Shown piece after piece: positions 24,125 through 33,248 of a stretch of DNA of 41,555 nt. The position numbers were made by a program, and so were the translations under genes. The stretch comes from Elusimicrobiota bacterium (GTDB lineage: Bacteria > Elusimicrobiota > Elusimicrobia > UBA1565 > UBA9628). Each line of letters begins with the position of its first letter. Position 1 is the stretch's first letter. The notes below the pieces were generated by a model that had not been told where the DNA came from, did not search any database, and saw only the letters and a list, made by a program, of their open reading frames with translations. Location: positions 1-41,555 of the forward strand of contig JACRDS010000030.1 of the NCBI GenBank assembly GCA_016212825.1, given 5' to 3'.

Positions 24125-26466
24125 GCGTCTCCGACAAGCGCGATTTCACGGTCGTCAACCACCGCGTCGAGAAGATCGACGCCCTGGCCCTGGCCTGCGG
24201 AACGGCCCAGTTCACGGACGACGTGGACATCCGGGGCCTGCTCGTGGGCCGCATCCTTTTTTCCCCCCACGCCCACGCGCGCATCCGCAAGATCGACACC
24301 GCAGCCGCCAAGAAGGTGCCGGGCGTGCTGGCCGTGCTGACCCACGAGGACCTGCCCCGCGTGCGCCACACCACGGCCGGGCAGGGCTACCCCGAGCCCT
24401 CGCCCTACGACACCCTGGTGCTCAGCGAGAAGGCCCGCTACGTGGGCGACCGCATCGCGGCCGTGGCCGCGGAGACGGCTGAAGCCGCGGAAGAAGCCCT
24501 CAGTAAAATCAAGGTGGACTACAAGGTCCTGCCCGCGGTCTTCGACACCATGGAGGCCATCCAGAAGGGCGCCCCGGTCATCCACGACGAGGACGACTCC
24601 AAGAACATCCCGGATGCGGCGCGCAACATCTGCGCCAAGTTCGACTTCGAGGTCAAGGAGAGCGAGTGGTTCTCCGAGGCCGACGTGGTCATAGACCAAT
24701 GGTACAAGACCCAGTGGGCCCAGCACTGCGCCCTCGAGCCTCACGTGACCATCACCTATATCGACGGCGACGGCCGCCTGGTCATCCGCACCTCCACCCA
24801 AGTCCCGTTCCACTGCCGGCGCATCACGGCCCGGGTCCTGCAGAGGCCGCTCAAGTCCATCCGGGTCATCAAGCCCCGCATCGGCGGCGGCTTCGGCTCC
24901 AAGCAGGAGGTCCTGCTCGAGCCTGTGTGCGCGGCCTTGACCTTGGCCACGCGGCGGCCGGTCAAGTTCGAGCTCTCGAGGAAAGAGACCTTCGTCTCCT
25001 CGCGCACGCGCCACCCGTTCGTCATCCGCCTCAAGACCGGCGCAAGGAAAGACGGCATTATCACGGACGCGCACATGGAGGTCTACTGCGACAACGGCGC
25101 CTACGGCGCGCACTCGCTGACCGTCATGATGTGCTCGGGCTCGCACACCCTGCCCATGTACCAGGCCAAGAACTCGCGCTTCATCGGCCGCTCGGTCTAC
25201 ACCAACCTGCCCGTGGGCGGCGCCTACCGCGGCTTCGGCGCCACGCAGGGCTTCTTCGCCTGGGAGAGCCAGATGGACATGATGGCCGAAAAAATCGGCA
25301 TGGACCCCCTGGATTTCCGCCGCAAGAACTACATCCGCTCCGGCGAGGGCTCGCCGGTGTTCAAGGCCATGGGCGAGGGCCGCGAGGGCATCGAGCAGAA
25401 GATCGGCTCCTGCGGCATGGACGAGTGCATCGTCAAGGGCATGGAGGCCTTCGGCTGGCACGAGAAGAAGCAGCGCAACCGGAACCAGACCGGGGTCAAG
25501 CGGCGCGGCCTGGGCTGCGCCTGCCTCATGCAGGGCTCGGGCATCCCGGAGGTGGACATGGCCGCCGCCTCCATCAAGATGAACGAGGACGGCTCCTTCA
25601 ACCTGCACATGGGCGCCACGGACCTGGGCACGGGCTCCGACACCGTCCTGGCCCAGATCGCGGCCGAGGTGCTGGGGGTGACCGTCAAGGACATCATCGT
25701 GCTCTCCTCGGATACGGACCTCACGCCCTTCGACGTGGGCGCCTACGCCTCCTCGACCACCTTCATCTCCGGCAACGCGGTCAAGAAAGCGGCCCTGCAC
25801 GCGCGCGAGCAGATCGTCAAGGTCGCGGCGCGCATCCTCGACGAGGAGCCCGAGGGCGTGGACCTCAGGGACGGCAAGGCGGTCGGCAAGTCCGGCCGCT
25901 CCTGCGCGCTCTCCGAGGTGGCCAACACCGCCTTCTACTACCACGACCAGCACCAGATCATGGGCGTGGCCTCGCACACCGCCGCCTCCTCGCCGCCGCC
26001 TTTCGCGGCGCACTTCGCGGAGGTGGAGGTGGACATCGAGACCGGCCAGGTGACGGTCCTGGGCTACGTCTCCACCGTGGACTGCGGCACCGCCATCAAC
26101 CCGACGCTGGCCGAGGGCCAGAACGACGGGGCGGTGCTCAACGGCCTCTCCTTCGCGCTCACCGAGGAGATGCGCTTCAACTCGGCCGGGGCCATGGTCA
26201 ACTCCTCCTTCCGCAACTACAAGATCTACTCCGCGGGAGACGCGCCGCCCTTCAAGACCATCCTCATCCCGACCTACGAGCCCGACGGGCCCTTCGGGGC
26301 CAAGTCGGTCTCGGAGATCGGCATCAACGGCCCCCAGCCGGCCATCGCCAACGCCGTCTACGACGCGATCGGAGTGCGGCTCTTCTCCCCGCCCTTCACC
26401 CCGGAGAAGGTCCTGGCCGCCCTGGAGGCCAAGAAGGAGGGGAAGGTCCTGGCGGGAGCGCGCTAG
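24121..26466 (+). CDS. xdhA: Xanthine-dehydrogenase-type molybdenum subunit
   Basis: The 781-residue protein starts at ATG 24121, overlapping the previous stop. It has the features of molybdenum hydroxylase large subunits: GTAQFTDDV and PHAHARIRKID near the start, RIGGGFGSKQE (the pterin-binding glycine loop), AYRGFGATQGFFAWESQMD, a LHMGATDLGTGSDTVLAQIAAE block, and GPFGAKSVSEIGINGPQPAIANAVYDA with the catalytic Glu. AYRGFG is closer to xanthine dehydrogenases than to CO dehydrogenases, whose active-site loop carries a Cys not seen here. It hydroxylates purines such as hypoxanthine or xanthine; other heterocycles remain possible. The deaminase gene in the same operon supports a purine substrate. 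Confidence 0.9.
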   Translation: MSVSDKRDFTVVNHRVEKIDALALACGTAQFTDDVDIRGLLVGRILFSPHAHARIRKIDTAAAKKVPGVLAVLTHEDLPRVRHTTAGQGYPEPSPYDTLVLSEKARYVGDRIAAVAAETAEAAEEALSKIKVDYKVLPAVFDTMEAIQKGAPVIHDEDDSKNIPDAARNICAKFDFEVKESEWFSEADVVIDQWYKTQWAQHCALEPHVTITYIDGDGRLVIRTSTQVPFHCRRITARVLQRPLKSIRVIKPRIGGGFGSKQEVLLEPVCAALTLATRRPVKFELSRKETFVSSRTRHPFVIRLKTGARKDGIITDAHMEVYCDNGAYGAHSLTVMMCSGSHTLPMYQAKNSRFIGRSVYTNLPVGGAYRGFGATQGFFAWESQMDMMAEKIGMDPLDFRRKNYIRSGEGSPVFKAMGEGREGIEQKIGSCGMDECIVKGMEAFGWHEKKQRNRNQTGVKRRGLGCACLMQGSGIPEVDMAAASIKMNEDGSFNLHMGATDLGTGSDTVLAQIAAEVLGVTVKDIIVLSSDTDLTPFDVGAYASSTTFISGNAVKKAALHAREQIVKVAARILDEEPEGVDLRDGKAVGKSGRSCALSEVANTAFYYHDQHQIMGVASHTAASSPPPFAAHFAEVEVDIETGQVTVLGYVSTVDCGTAINPTLAEGQNDGAVLNGLSFALTEEMRFNSAGAMVNSSFRNYKIYSAGDAPPFKTILIPTYEPDGPFGAKSVSEIGINGPQPAIANAVYDAIGVRLFSPPFTPEKVLAALEAKKEGKVLAGAR

Positions 26467-26467
26467 C

Positions 26468-27247
26468 ATGGCCTTCGTCAAGGTCGCGGCCCGCGGGAAG
26501 GTCGGCTTCGTCACCTTCGACAACCCGGGCAAGCGCAACGCCCTGTGCGCCCGGCTCCTGGAGGAGCTGGCCGCGGGCTTCGAGCGCCTGCGCTCCCGGC
26601 GCGTGCCCGTGGTCATCCTGCGCACCGCGCCGGGGGCCAAGGTCTGGTCCTCCGGGGCCGACATCGCCGAGATGAAGGACCCGCGGCACGACCCTTTCGG
26701 CTACGACACCCCCCTGGAGCGGGCCCTGCGCGCGGTGGAGTCCTTCCCCGGGCCGGTCATCGCCATGGTGCGCGGCGGGGTGTGGGGCAAGGCCAGCGAC
26801 CTGCTGCTCACCTGCGACCTGGTCGTGGCCGACCCCAGCTTCACCTTCGCGATCACCCCGGTCAAGGTGGGCCTGCCCTACAACGCCTCGGGCACTCTGC
26901 ATTTCATCAACCACCTGGGCCTCAACCGCGCCAAGGAGCTCTTCTTCACCGCCGAGCCCATAGACGCGGCGCGCGCTCTGGATTTCGGCATCCTCAACCA
27001 CCTGGTGGGGCCCGCCGAGCTGGAGGCCTTCACGCGGGGGCTGGCCCGGAAGATCGCGGCGCACTCGCCGCTCTCCGTGGCCGTCATCAAGGAGCAGTTC
27101 CGCACCCTTTCCGGCGCCCATCCCATCAGCCCGGAGGCCTTCGAGCGCGTGGAGGAGCTGCGGCGCCGGGCCTTCTCCAGCCACGACTACGCGGAGGGCA
27201 TCCAGGCCTTCCTGGAGAAGAGGCCCCCGCGTTTCCGGGGGAAGTGA
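26468..27247 (+). CDS. scpB: Methylmalonyl-CoA decarboxylase-like crotonase
   Basis: The 259-residue protein is a crotonase-fold enzyme closest to E. coli ScpB (YgfG). Matching parts are KVWSSGADIAEM, the DPFGYDTPLERALRAVESFPGPVIAMV-GGVWG segment, TFAITPVKVGLPYNASG, KELFFTAEPIDAARALDFGILNHLV, and the EGIQAFLEKRPPRFRG ending. ScpB decarboxylates (R)-methylmalonyl-CoA to propionyl-CoA. It starts one base after the molybdenum subunit stop, and its TGA overlaps the next ATG. The link to a purine operon is not obvious. Other crotonase activities cannot be excluded. Confidence 0.88.
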   Translation: MAFVKVAARGKVGFVTFDNPGKRNALCARLLEELAAGFERLRSRRVPVVILRTAPGAKVWSSGADIAEMKDPRHDPFGYDTPLERALRAVESFPGPVIAMVRGGVWGKASDLLLTCDLVVADPSFTFAITPVKVGLPYNASGTLHFINHLGLNRAKELFFTAEPIDAARALDFGILNHLVGPAELEAFTRGLARKIAAHSPLSVAVIKEQFRTLSGAHPISPEAFERVEELRRRAFSSHDYAEGIQAFLEKRPPRFRGK

Positions 27248-28557
27248 TGCGGCCGCCGGCCTGGGTCTGGGCTCTGGCCGTCCTGCCCCGCCTGGTCCTC
27301 TTCGCCTACGTGGCGGCCGAGCCGCTGCGCGGCCTGGTCTACGCGGACAGCCTGCACTACGCCGCTTTGGCCAGGAACCTGGCCGAGCGGGGCGTCTTCG
27401 GGACCAAAGTGGGGGAATGGGACTCGGAGCGTTCGTCCAAGCGCGATGCCGCCGAGCTGAAAGCCTGGCTCGACGGCAACCTCGGGCCGCCCTTCCATCA
27501 CGACCGCTACCGCACCCCGGGCTACCCCGTCCTGCTGGCGCCCTGGTTCAAGCTCTTGGATTCCCCGGTCATCCCCATGGCCCTGCTGCAGACGGCCGCG
27601 GGCGTGCTGACCGTGCTCCTAGTCTGGCACTGGGCGTTCCTGCTGGGCGGGCCCCGGGGCGCGGCCTGGGCCGCCGGCTTAACCGCCCTGGAGCCGGCCG
27701 GCTTGGTGCACACGCCGCTGCTGCTCTCCGACACTTTGGGCGCGGCGCTCTTTCTGCTGGGAGCCTTCCTGTTCTGGAAGCTCCTGCGCGCGCCGGAGGA
27801 GAAGCCTCTCCGGGCCGCGCTCATCGGCCTGCTCTTCGGCGGCGCGATTATGGTGCGCCCCGTCTCCCTCTATCTCTACATCCTCCTCGCGGCCCTGCTG
27901 TGGCCCCGCAAGAAGAGCCTGGCCGTGTTCCTGGCCGCGGTGTACCTGCTGCCCGCCTTGTGGGTGGCGCGCAACGCCCGCTACGGGAGCCCGACCTTCT
28001 CCTGCATCACGGGCTGGTCCTTCGCCGAAATCCCGGTGGAGGCCGGCATGTTGAAGGCGGCCGCCAGCCAGGCCGAGATGGACCGGCTCTACTGCCCGGA
28101 CCAGGGCTCGGGGCAGTCCACGCTGAAGCTCTTCCTGCGCTGCGCCGCGGAGCGGCCCGCCTTCGTGGCCAAGACCCTGGCCAAGCGGGTGTTCTACCTT
28201 TTCGAGGGCACGAGCCTGGACATGCTGGTGGACATGATGCGGGCCGGCAAGCCCCCTCCTCCTCCTCCCGGCCCGCAGGGAAGATTCCAGTTCCAGAGGG
28301 ACCATCCGTTCCTGGCGCCGTTCTGGCTCGGCGGCCTGGTCCTGCTGGCCGCGCTCTACGCCCTCTTCCTCAGGGGCTGCTGGGCCCTCCATCTGGAGGG
28401 GAAGCATCTGGAGCTGGCGCTCCTGTGCGCCTGCATCCTCTACCTGGTGGCCGCGACCCTTCCCCTGGGCGGCGGCGGCCGCTACCGCATCCCGCTGGTG
28501 CCCCTGCTGGCGGTCGCGGCCGGCGCGGCCTATGCCAGAAAAGAGCCTGCTCGCTAG
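27247..28557 (+). CDS. GT39-like polytopic membrane glycosyltransferase
   Basis: The 436-residue protein starts at an ATG overlapping the scpB stop. About nine to ten membrane segments are visible. The first periplasmic loop holds YADSLHYAALARNLAERG (acidic motif, as in ArnT/PMT enzymes) and HHDRYRTPGYPVLLAPWF, matching the R-PGYP pattern of dolichyl- or undecaprenyl-phosphate-sugar transferases. A six-proline run (KPPPPPPG) lies near residue 340. It would move a sugar from a lipid carrier to a protein or lipid outside the inner membrane. The last 26 bases overlap the next gene. Confidence 0.75.
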   Translation: MRPPAWVWALAVLPRLVLFAYVAAEPLRGLVYADSLHYAALARNLAERGVFGTKVGEWDSERSSKRDAAELKAWLDGNLGPPFHHDRYRTPGYPVLLAPWFKLLDSPVIPMALLQTAAGVLTVLLVWHWAFLLGGPRGAAWAAGLTALEPAGLVHTPLLLSDTLGAALFLLGAFLFWKLLRAPEEKPLRAALIGLLFGGAIMVRPVSLYLYILLAALLWPRKKSLAVFLAAVYLLPALWVARNARYGSPTFSCITGWSFAEIPVEAGMLKAAASQAEMDRLYCPDQGSGQSTLKLFLRCAAERPAFVAKTLAKRVFYLFEGTSLDMLVDMMRAGKPPPPPPGPQGRFQFQRDHPFLAPFWLGGLVLLAALYALFLRGCWALHLEGKHLELALLCACILYLVAATLPLGGGGRYRIPLVPLLAVAAGAAYARKEPAR

Positions 28558-29503
28558 AGCGGCCGCCGGACTCCTCCTTCTGAGCCTTGCGGCCCTGCCC
28601 TCCTGCCGGTCCATGGGAGGCGACGGCTTCATCACCGCGCCGCGCGCTGTCTCCGAGGCGTCTTCGGAGTTCGGGCCGGAGCTGGTCGCGCCGGAACAGA
28701 CCCAGCCCGCCGGCCCTGCTTCTGCCGCCGCGGCCCGCGGGCGCGGCGGCGGGGGCGCCGGCAAAGCCAGGGAGTCCGAACCGTTCGAGCCCGCGGCTTC
28801 CTCGGCCGCGGCGCGGCCCGGCGAGCGCGGCCCGGCGAGCGCGGATGCGTTTTCCCAAGAGGGCGAAAAGGCCGCATCGGAGGGGTCCTTGGAGGGGCGA
28901 AGCTCCTCCGGGACGGCTCGCGGGCGGCCGCATGGGGGGGAGGCCGCTCGTGAGGCTGGGCATACGCATCCGTCCCCGGCCGGCCCGGAGGGCGGGGCGC
29001 CGGAAGGCGGCAACGGCCGCGCCGCGCGGGGCAAGAAGGTGGAAGTCCCGGTCCAGGACCTGACGCGCCGGCCCTTCCGCCTGAAGCAGAAGGCCGGGGG
29101 CGCGGGCGTGCCGGCCGCGGCCCTGCCCATGGGCAGCAACCTGGCCGAGGGGGCGCCGGCCGCCGCGCCCGACAGCGAGACCCCGCCGCCCCTGACCCAG
29201 CTCGACACGGACATGTCGGGCAGCCTGGAGCTGGAAACCATGCTGGTGGGGGCCTACCTCATCCAGATGTCCACGGCTCCGGATTTCTCGCGGCTGGTCT
29301 TCAACAAGGTCTACGACTTCATGGAGGACCAGGATGTGTTCGGCGACATCGCGGCCCTGGAGCTGCGCAAGGGGCGCTACTGGGTGCGCTACGCCTTCCT
29401 CGACCTGCTGGGCGGACAGCACCCTTTCTCGAAGCCGCGCTCCTATGCCTACCGGCCGCCGGAGAAGAAGCCGCCGGAGGAACCCCGCAAGAAGAAATCT
29501 TGA
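28532..29503 (+). CDS. Low-complexity lipoprotein of unknown function
   Basis: The 323-residue protein has a lipoprotein-like signal ([21 protein letters not shown]25). Residues of about 50-215 are Ala/Gly/Glu/Ser/Pro-rich with no fold expected. The stretch contains several GC-rich DNA hairpins (28844-28878, 28891-28909) and a 14-base tandem repeat (GCGCGGCCCGGCGA near 28811-28838). The C-terminal 100 residues look folded (SLELETMLVGAYLIQMST, FSRLVFNKVYDFMED, RYWVRYAFLDLLGG) and resemble beta-sandwich domains seen after FecR-like regions, though I do not recognise the family with certainty. The tail is Lys/Pro-rich. The gene overlaps the GT39-like gene by 26 bases. Confidence 0.65.
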   Translation: MPEKSLLARAAAGLLLLSLAALPSCRSMGGDGFITAPRAVSEASSEFGPELVAPEQTQPAGPASAAAARGRGGGGAGKARESEPFEPAASSAAARPGERGPASADAFSQEGEKAASEGSLEGRSSSGTARGRPHGGEAAREAGHTHPSPAGPEGGAPEGGNGRAARGKKVEVPVQDLTRRPFRLKQKAGGAGVPAAALPMGSNLAEGAPAAAPDSETPPPLTQLDTDMSGSLELETMLVGAYLIQMSTAPDFSRLVFNKVYDFMEDQDVFGDIAALELRKGRYWVRYAFLDLLGGQHPFSKPRSYAYRPPEKKPPEEPRKKKS

Positions 29504-29509
29504 TATCAT
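29501..29509 (+). promoter_or_regulatory. Extended -10 box for the POT transporter gene
   Basis: TGATATCAT overlaps the preceding stop codon. Its TATCAT hexamer lies 13 to 8 bases before the ATG at 29517, and the intervening TCTCCCCT is not a ribosome-binding site. This spacing predicts a leaderless message. Confidence 0.5.
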
Positions 29510-29516
29510 CTCCCCT

Positions 29517-30977
29517 ATGACAACCAAACTCACGGTGTGGCAGCAGGTCCGCGGTTTGCAGCCCAATTTCTGGTACGCCAACTGGATGGAGGCCAACGAG
29601 CGCCTGGCTTTCTTCGGCGCGCGCGCCATCCTGCCCCTCTACATGGTCTACGCCGTGGCGGCGGGCGGCATGGGCCTGAGCTACGCGGAGAAGGGCAACA
29701 TCTACGCCATCTGGGCGCTGATCCAGTGTTTGGTGCCCATGGTCTCGGGCGGCTTCACGGACCAGTACGGCTACAAGAAGAGCCTCTACGTGGCCTACAC
29801 CATCAACATACTCGGCTACCTCGCTTTCGCCTTCGCCGGCGGCTTCTGGGGCGCCCTGGGCGCCTCCTGCCTCATCGGCCTGGGCACGGCCATCTTCAAG
29901 CCGCCGGTGCAGGGCACCATCGCCAAGGCCTCCACCGAGGACAACAGCTCCATCGCCTGGGGCATCTTCTACTGGATGGTCAACGTGGGCGGCTTCCTGG
30001 CGCCCATGCTCGCGGCCACCTTGCGCGGCGAGACCGACTTCAAGCTGGTCTTCCTCTGCGCCGCTGGCGTGACGGCCTTCAACTTCATCCTCGCGATCTT
30101 CTTCTACAAGGAGCCGGAGAAGTCCCCGGACGCCAAGCCCAAGAGCGCGGCGCAGACCTTCCTGGACACCATCACCACGCTCAAGGACAAGAACTTCCTC
30201 ATCTTCCTGGGCATATTCAGCGGGTTCTGGTTCATGTTCATGCAGCTCTGGGACCTGCTGCCCAACTTCATCGACGAGTGGGTGGTCTCGCGCGCCGTGG
30301 CGCCCCTATTCGCCTGGGTGAGCTCGGGCAGCGTGCTGGCCAACGGCTACGTCAAGCCCGAGGTGCTCATCAACATCGACTCCGCGGCGATCATCGCCCT
30401 GATGATCCCCATCTCCTGGCTGACGGGGAAGTTCCATCCCATGGCCGCGCTCATCGGGGGCATGGTGGTCTCGGTGGCGGCCTTCGTGGGCTGCGGCGTG
30501 TCCACCGCTGGCTGGTTCGTGGCCCTGGCCATCTTCGTCTTCGCCATAGGCGAGATGATGTGCAGCCCGAAGTTCTCCGAGTACATCGGCCTCACCGCGC
30601 CGCCGGACAAGAAAGCGCTCTACATGGGCTATTCCAACATCCCCTTCGCCGTGGGCTGGGGCCTGGGCAACTGGATCTCGGGCAACCTCTACGAGCGCAT
30701 GGGCAGCAAGATCAACTTCGCCCGGCAGTACCTGGAGCAGACCGCGGGCCTGGGCGCCGAGCAGGTCAAGGCGTTGTCCTCCGAGAAGGTCATGGACGCC
30801 ATGGCCGCGGCCATGAACGGCGGCAAGGGCGGGACCGTGGAGCAGGCCACCGCGCTGCTGTGGGACATGCACCACCCGTGGAAGGTCTGGGTGATCCTGG
30901 GCGCGGTCGGCCTGGCGGCCACGCTGGGCATGGCGGGCTACTACTACAGGACCAAGGGCCGCGCCGCCGCGGCCTAG
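29517..30977 (+). CDS. POT/PTR2-like proton-dependent oligopeptide transporter
   Basis: I choose ATG at 29517 (MTTKLTVWQQVRGLQPNFW), since the upstream open frame is a shadow of the lipoprotein. The protein has 486 residues and at least 11-12 membrane helices. WMEANERLAFFGARAILPLYM resembles the first-helix ExxER-type motif of POT transporters; here it reads ANERLAFFG. GGFTDQYGYKKSLYVAYTI is the MFS loop 2-3 motif, and GLGTAIFKPPVQGTIAK matches the POT G-G-KP signature. It imports di- and tripeptides with protons. Its stop codon overlaps the stop of the convergent gene (CTAG). Confidence 0.82.
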   Translation: MTTKLTVWQQVRGLQPNFWYANWMEANERLAFFGARAILPLYMVYAVAAGGMGLSYAEKGNIYAIWALIQCLVPMVSGGFTDQYGYKKSLYVAYTINILGYLAFAFAGGFWGALGASCLIGLGTAIFKPPVQGTIAKASTEDNSSIAWGIFYWMVNVGGFLAPMLAATLRGETDFKLVFLCAAGVTAFNFILAIFFYKEPEKSPDAKPKSAAQTFLDTITTLKDKNFLIFLGIFSGFWFMFMQLWDLLPNFIDEWVVSRAVAPLFAWVSSGSVLANGYVKPEVLINIDSAAIIALMIPISWLTGKFHPMAALIGGMVVSVAAFVGCGVSTAGWFVALAIFVFAIGEMMCSPKFSEYIGLTAPPDKKALYMGYSNIPFAVGWGLGNWISGNLYERMGSKINFARQYLEQTAGLGAEQVKALSSEKVMDAMAAAMNGGKGGTVEQATALLWDMHHPWKVWVILGAVGLAATLGMAGYYYRTKGRAAAA

Positions 30978-32128
30978 TTCTCGTCTTCGGGCGGCGGGTC
31001 GATGACGCCGGCCTGGTAGGCTTCGCCGCGCACCGTGGGCTGCGCCTCGGCGCCGGTCTTTGCCGAGACCCGCACGTGGGTCTGCTCGAAACTGCCCTGG
31101 AAGACCCAGTTGATGACGATCGGGAAGGAGCCGCGGAGTTTCGTGCCGCGGCCAGGCGCCAGCGTCCCCTGCAGGCGCAGGAGTTGGGCCGGGTTCAGGG
31201 GTTGGCCCGCGCCGCCCTGCCGGTTGAGCACCTCCTCGGAGACCAGCACAGCCACGTCGTGCAGGGGCTCCTCCGCGGTGTTCTGGATCTCGACCTCGTA
31301 GTCCACGGTGTCGCCGTGGGCGTAGATGGCGTAGGTGTCCCAGAGTTTCCGGGGCAGGACCTCGCCGCGGTTGAGCATGCGCCGGCCGCGCTCCATGTAC
31401 TCCACGCCCTGTCCGGAGGCGCGGCTGAAGCCCTTGGGGTTGAGGTAGTTGACGCGGTAGCGCAGGCCGTGGCCGTCGATCCAGCGGCCGTCGAGGCGGG
31501 GCATGACGGACTGGCTGTGGGAGATGCCGCTGGCGCGCGCGCCTCTGCCGCGGAAGTCGCTCAGCCACGCCACGGGCCGCAGGCGGGGATAGCGGAAGAG
31601 GTTGCGCCGGTCGTTGACGGGCTGGGGCGGGGTCTCCACGACCTCGCGCGGGGATTGCGGCATGGCCTCGGACTGGGGGGCTTCGGCGGGTTCCGGTACG
31701 TCCTCGGGGACGACGAGCATCCGGTCTTCGGCGCCGGCACCCGCGCCTGTCCTGTCCGGAGGCACCGAGGCGAGGTTCACGGGCGCCAGGGCCGCGGGCT
31801 CGGGCAGGGCCCAGAGTTCGTCCCAGGCGGCGACGGCCTTATATAAGGAGGCCTTGGTCCGGGCCAGGAGCTCCTGGCCCAGGGGCTGGGACTTCTTCGC
31901 GATGCGCGCCCAGAGGCTGGGGCCTTTCGGAGCGGCCTTGGCCGCGGGCGGCAGCGAGATGGGCCTGGGGAAGGCGGCGATGCGCGCGGCCGCGACCGGC
32001 GGGGGCATGAAGGCTCCGGCGGGCTGGCGCATGAGCATGGCCAAGTCCGCGGCGCCCAGGCTCTGGACGAGGAAAGAGAACAGGACGATGATGGTCGCGG
32101 CCTGCGCCCAGGGGCTCCGGCTCGTCAT
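30974..32128 (-). CDS. Secreted or anchored protein with Ala/Pro linker, function unknown
   Basis: The 384-residue protein has an N-terminal hydrophobic segment (QAATIIVLFSFLVQSLGA) that is a signal peptide or anchor. A Pro/Ala-rich linker follows (about 35-175). The C-terminal part (about 175-370) looks beta-rich: WIDGHGLRYRVNYLNPKGF, GDTVDYEVEIQNTAEEPLHDVAVLV, and GRGTKLRGSFPIVINWVFQ. The DYEVEIQNTAEEPLHDV segment resembles DUF11-like or Ig-like domains of surface proteins. No catalytic motif is seen. A TATACT box (minus strand 32141-32136) lies 13 to 8 bases before the ATG, with no ribosome-binding site. Confidence 0.65.
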   Translation of the reverse strand: MTSRSPWAQAATIIVLFSFLVQSLGAADLAMLMRQPAGAFMPPPVAAARIAAFPRPISLPPAAKAAPKGPSLWARIAKKSQPLGQELLARTKASLYKAVAAWDELWALPEPAALAPVNLASVPPDRTGAGAGAEDRMLVVPEDVPEPAEAPQSEAMPQSPREVVETPPQPVNDRRNLFRYPRLRPVAWLSDFRGRGARASGISHSQSVMPRLDGRWIDGHGLRYRVNYLNPKGFSRASGQGVEYMERGRRMLNRGEVLPRKLWDTYAIYAHGDTVDYEVEIQNTAEEPLHDVAVLVSEEVLNRQGGAGQPLNPAQLLRLQGTLAPGRGTKLRGSFPIVINWVFQGSFEQTHVRVSAKTGAEAQPTVRGEAYQAGVIDPPPEDEN

Positions 32129-32135
32129 GCTTGCC

Positions 32136-32141
32136 AGTATA
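32136..32141 (-). promoter_or_regulatory. -10 box directly before the start codon at 32128
   Basis: TATACT on the minus strand lies 13 to 8 bases upstream of the ATG. The spacer GGCAAGC has no Shine-Dalgarno character, so a leaderless transcript is predicted. Confidence 0.5.
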
Positions 32142-32241
32142 GCCAGGGGCTGTTCGAGGTCTGTTACAGGCGGGTAAATCCTGGGTAAAAGAGTGTGGTC
32201 GGGGGCGTTTATTGTAAGATGGTCTGCGCCTCAGGCACGCC

Positions 32242-33246
32242 ATGGCAGAGGAAAAGCCCCTGGTCTCGGCCGTCATCAACAACCACAACTACGGCCGCTT
32301 CATCGCCCAGGCCATCGACAGCGTGCTGGGCCAGACCTACCCGGCGGACCGCGTCGAGCTCGTGGTGGTCGACGACGGCTCCACGGACGACTCCCGCGGC
32401 GTCATCGAGTCCTTCGGCGGCCGCGTCAAGCGCGTCTACCAGGACCACGGCGGCCAGGCCGCGGCCCTCAATGCCGGGATCAAGGCCGCGACCGGGGACA
32501 TCGTCTGCCTGCTCGACTCCGACGACTGGTGGCACCCCGGCAAGCTCGCGCGCGTGGTCGAGTGGTTCTCCGGCAACCCCTCTTTGGGCCTGGTCCAGCA
32601 CTGGTGCCAGGAGGTCGATTCCAACGGGCGGCCCCTGCCCGGCAGGCCGCCCCGCGTCACCCCCGTCTTCCGCCTGCAGGATTTCCTCGCCAGGCGCACC
32701 TACTTCACCGGCACCACCGGCCTCAGCTTCCGCCGGGACATCCTGGCAGATGTCGGCCCCATCCCCCTGGGGCTCACCTTCTGCGCCGACGAGTATTTCT
32801 ACACGCACGCCGTGTTCTTCGCGCCCGTGGGCACCATCCAGGAGGCGCTGGCCTGGCGCCGCGTGCACGGGGCCAACCTCTACGCCGGGCTCTACCGCAG
32901 CCCCGAGCGCCTGGCCGACCACCTGCGCGTGCGCGCCATCCTCGACGAGGCCATGGATAAGCGGCTGCGCGGGAAGGGCCTCTCCTTCTCCGAGGGCGAG
33001 GCGCGCCGCCGCCGGGGCGAGATCCTGCAGGAGGAGCTCTTCCTGGCCCGCTATCGCGGCGACCGGGGACGCGCCTGGGAGCGCTGGCGCGAGCTCGGCC
33101 GGCTCTGGGGCGGAGCCTACGGCCTCTTCAAGCAGGCGGCTCTCCTTCTCGCCATGATCTCGCCCGCCTTGTATCTGGGCTGCTTCGGCTTCTACGCGCG
33201 CTGGCAGGGCCTGGTGTCCGTGCGCCAGAGACTTATAAAGGAATAA
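32242..33246 (+). CDS. Family 2 glycosyltransferase (first of a pair)
   Basis: The 334-residue protein has a GT-A fold. It opens with VSAVINNHNYGRFIAQAIDSVLGQTY. The nucleotide-sugar site is VVVDDGSTDDS (about 45-55), followed by GGQAAALNAGIKAATGDIVCLLDSDDWW with the metal-binding DxD. HGANLYAGLYRS and a hydrophobic C-terminal segment (ALLLAMISPALYLGCFGFYA) suggest membrane association. It transfers a sugar onto a cell-envelope glycan; donor and acceptor are unknown. The next GT2 gene starts two bases after its stop. The ATG has no clear ribosome-binding site; a TGTAAGAT sequence at 32213-32220 could be its -10 box. Confidence 0.88.
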   Translation: MAEEKPLVSAVINNHNYGRFIAQAIDSVLGQTYPADRVELVVVDDGSTDDSRGVIESFGGRVKRVYQDHGGQAAALNAGIKAATGDIVCLLDSDDWWHPGKLARVVEWFSGNPSLGLVQHWCQEVDSNGRPLPGRPPRVTPVFRLQDFLARRTYFTGTTGLSFRRDILADVGPIPLGLTFCADEYFYTHAVFFAPVGTIQEALAWRRVHGANLYAGLYRSPERLADHLRVRAILDEAMDKRLRGKGLSFSEGEARRRRGEILQEELFLARYRGDRGRAWERWRELGRLWGGAYGLFKQAALLLAMISPALYLGCFGFYARWQGLVSVRQRLIKE

Positions 33247-33248
33247 CC

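Noticed and set aside
24058-26664. Long minus-strand open frame of 868 codons opposite the molybdenum subunit
   Set aside because: The plus-strand frame matches a full molybdenum hydroxylase subunit; the minus-strand product is low complexity.
28811-28950. CRISPR-like array in the repetitive lipoprotein linker
   Set aside because: Repeats are short, GC-rich and in frame, with no regular spacers.
32129-32241. Possible small RNA or tRNA between divergent genes
   Set aside because: No cloverleaf or T-loop sequence can be formed; the gap only holds promoter-like sequence for both genes.
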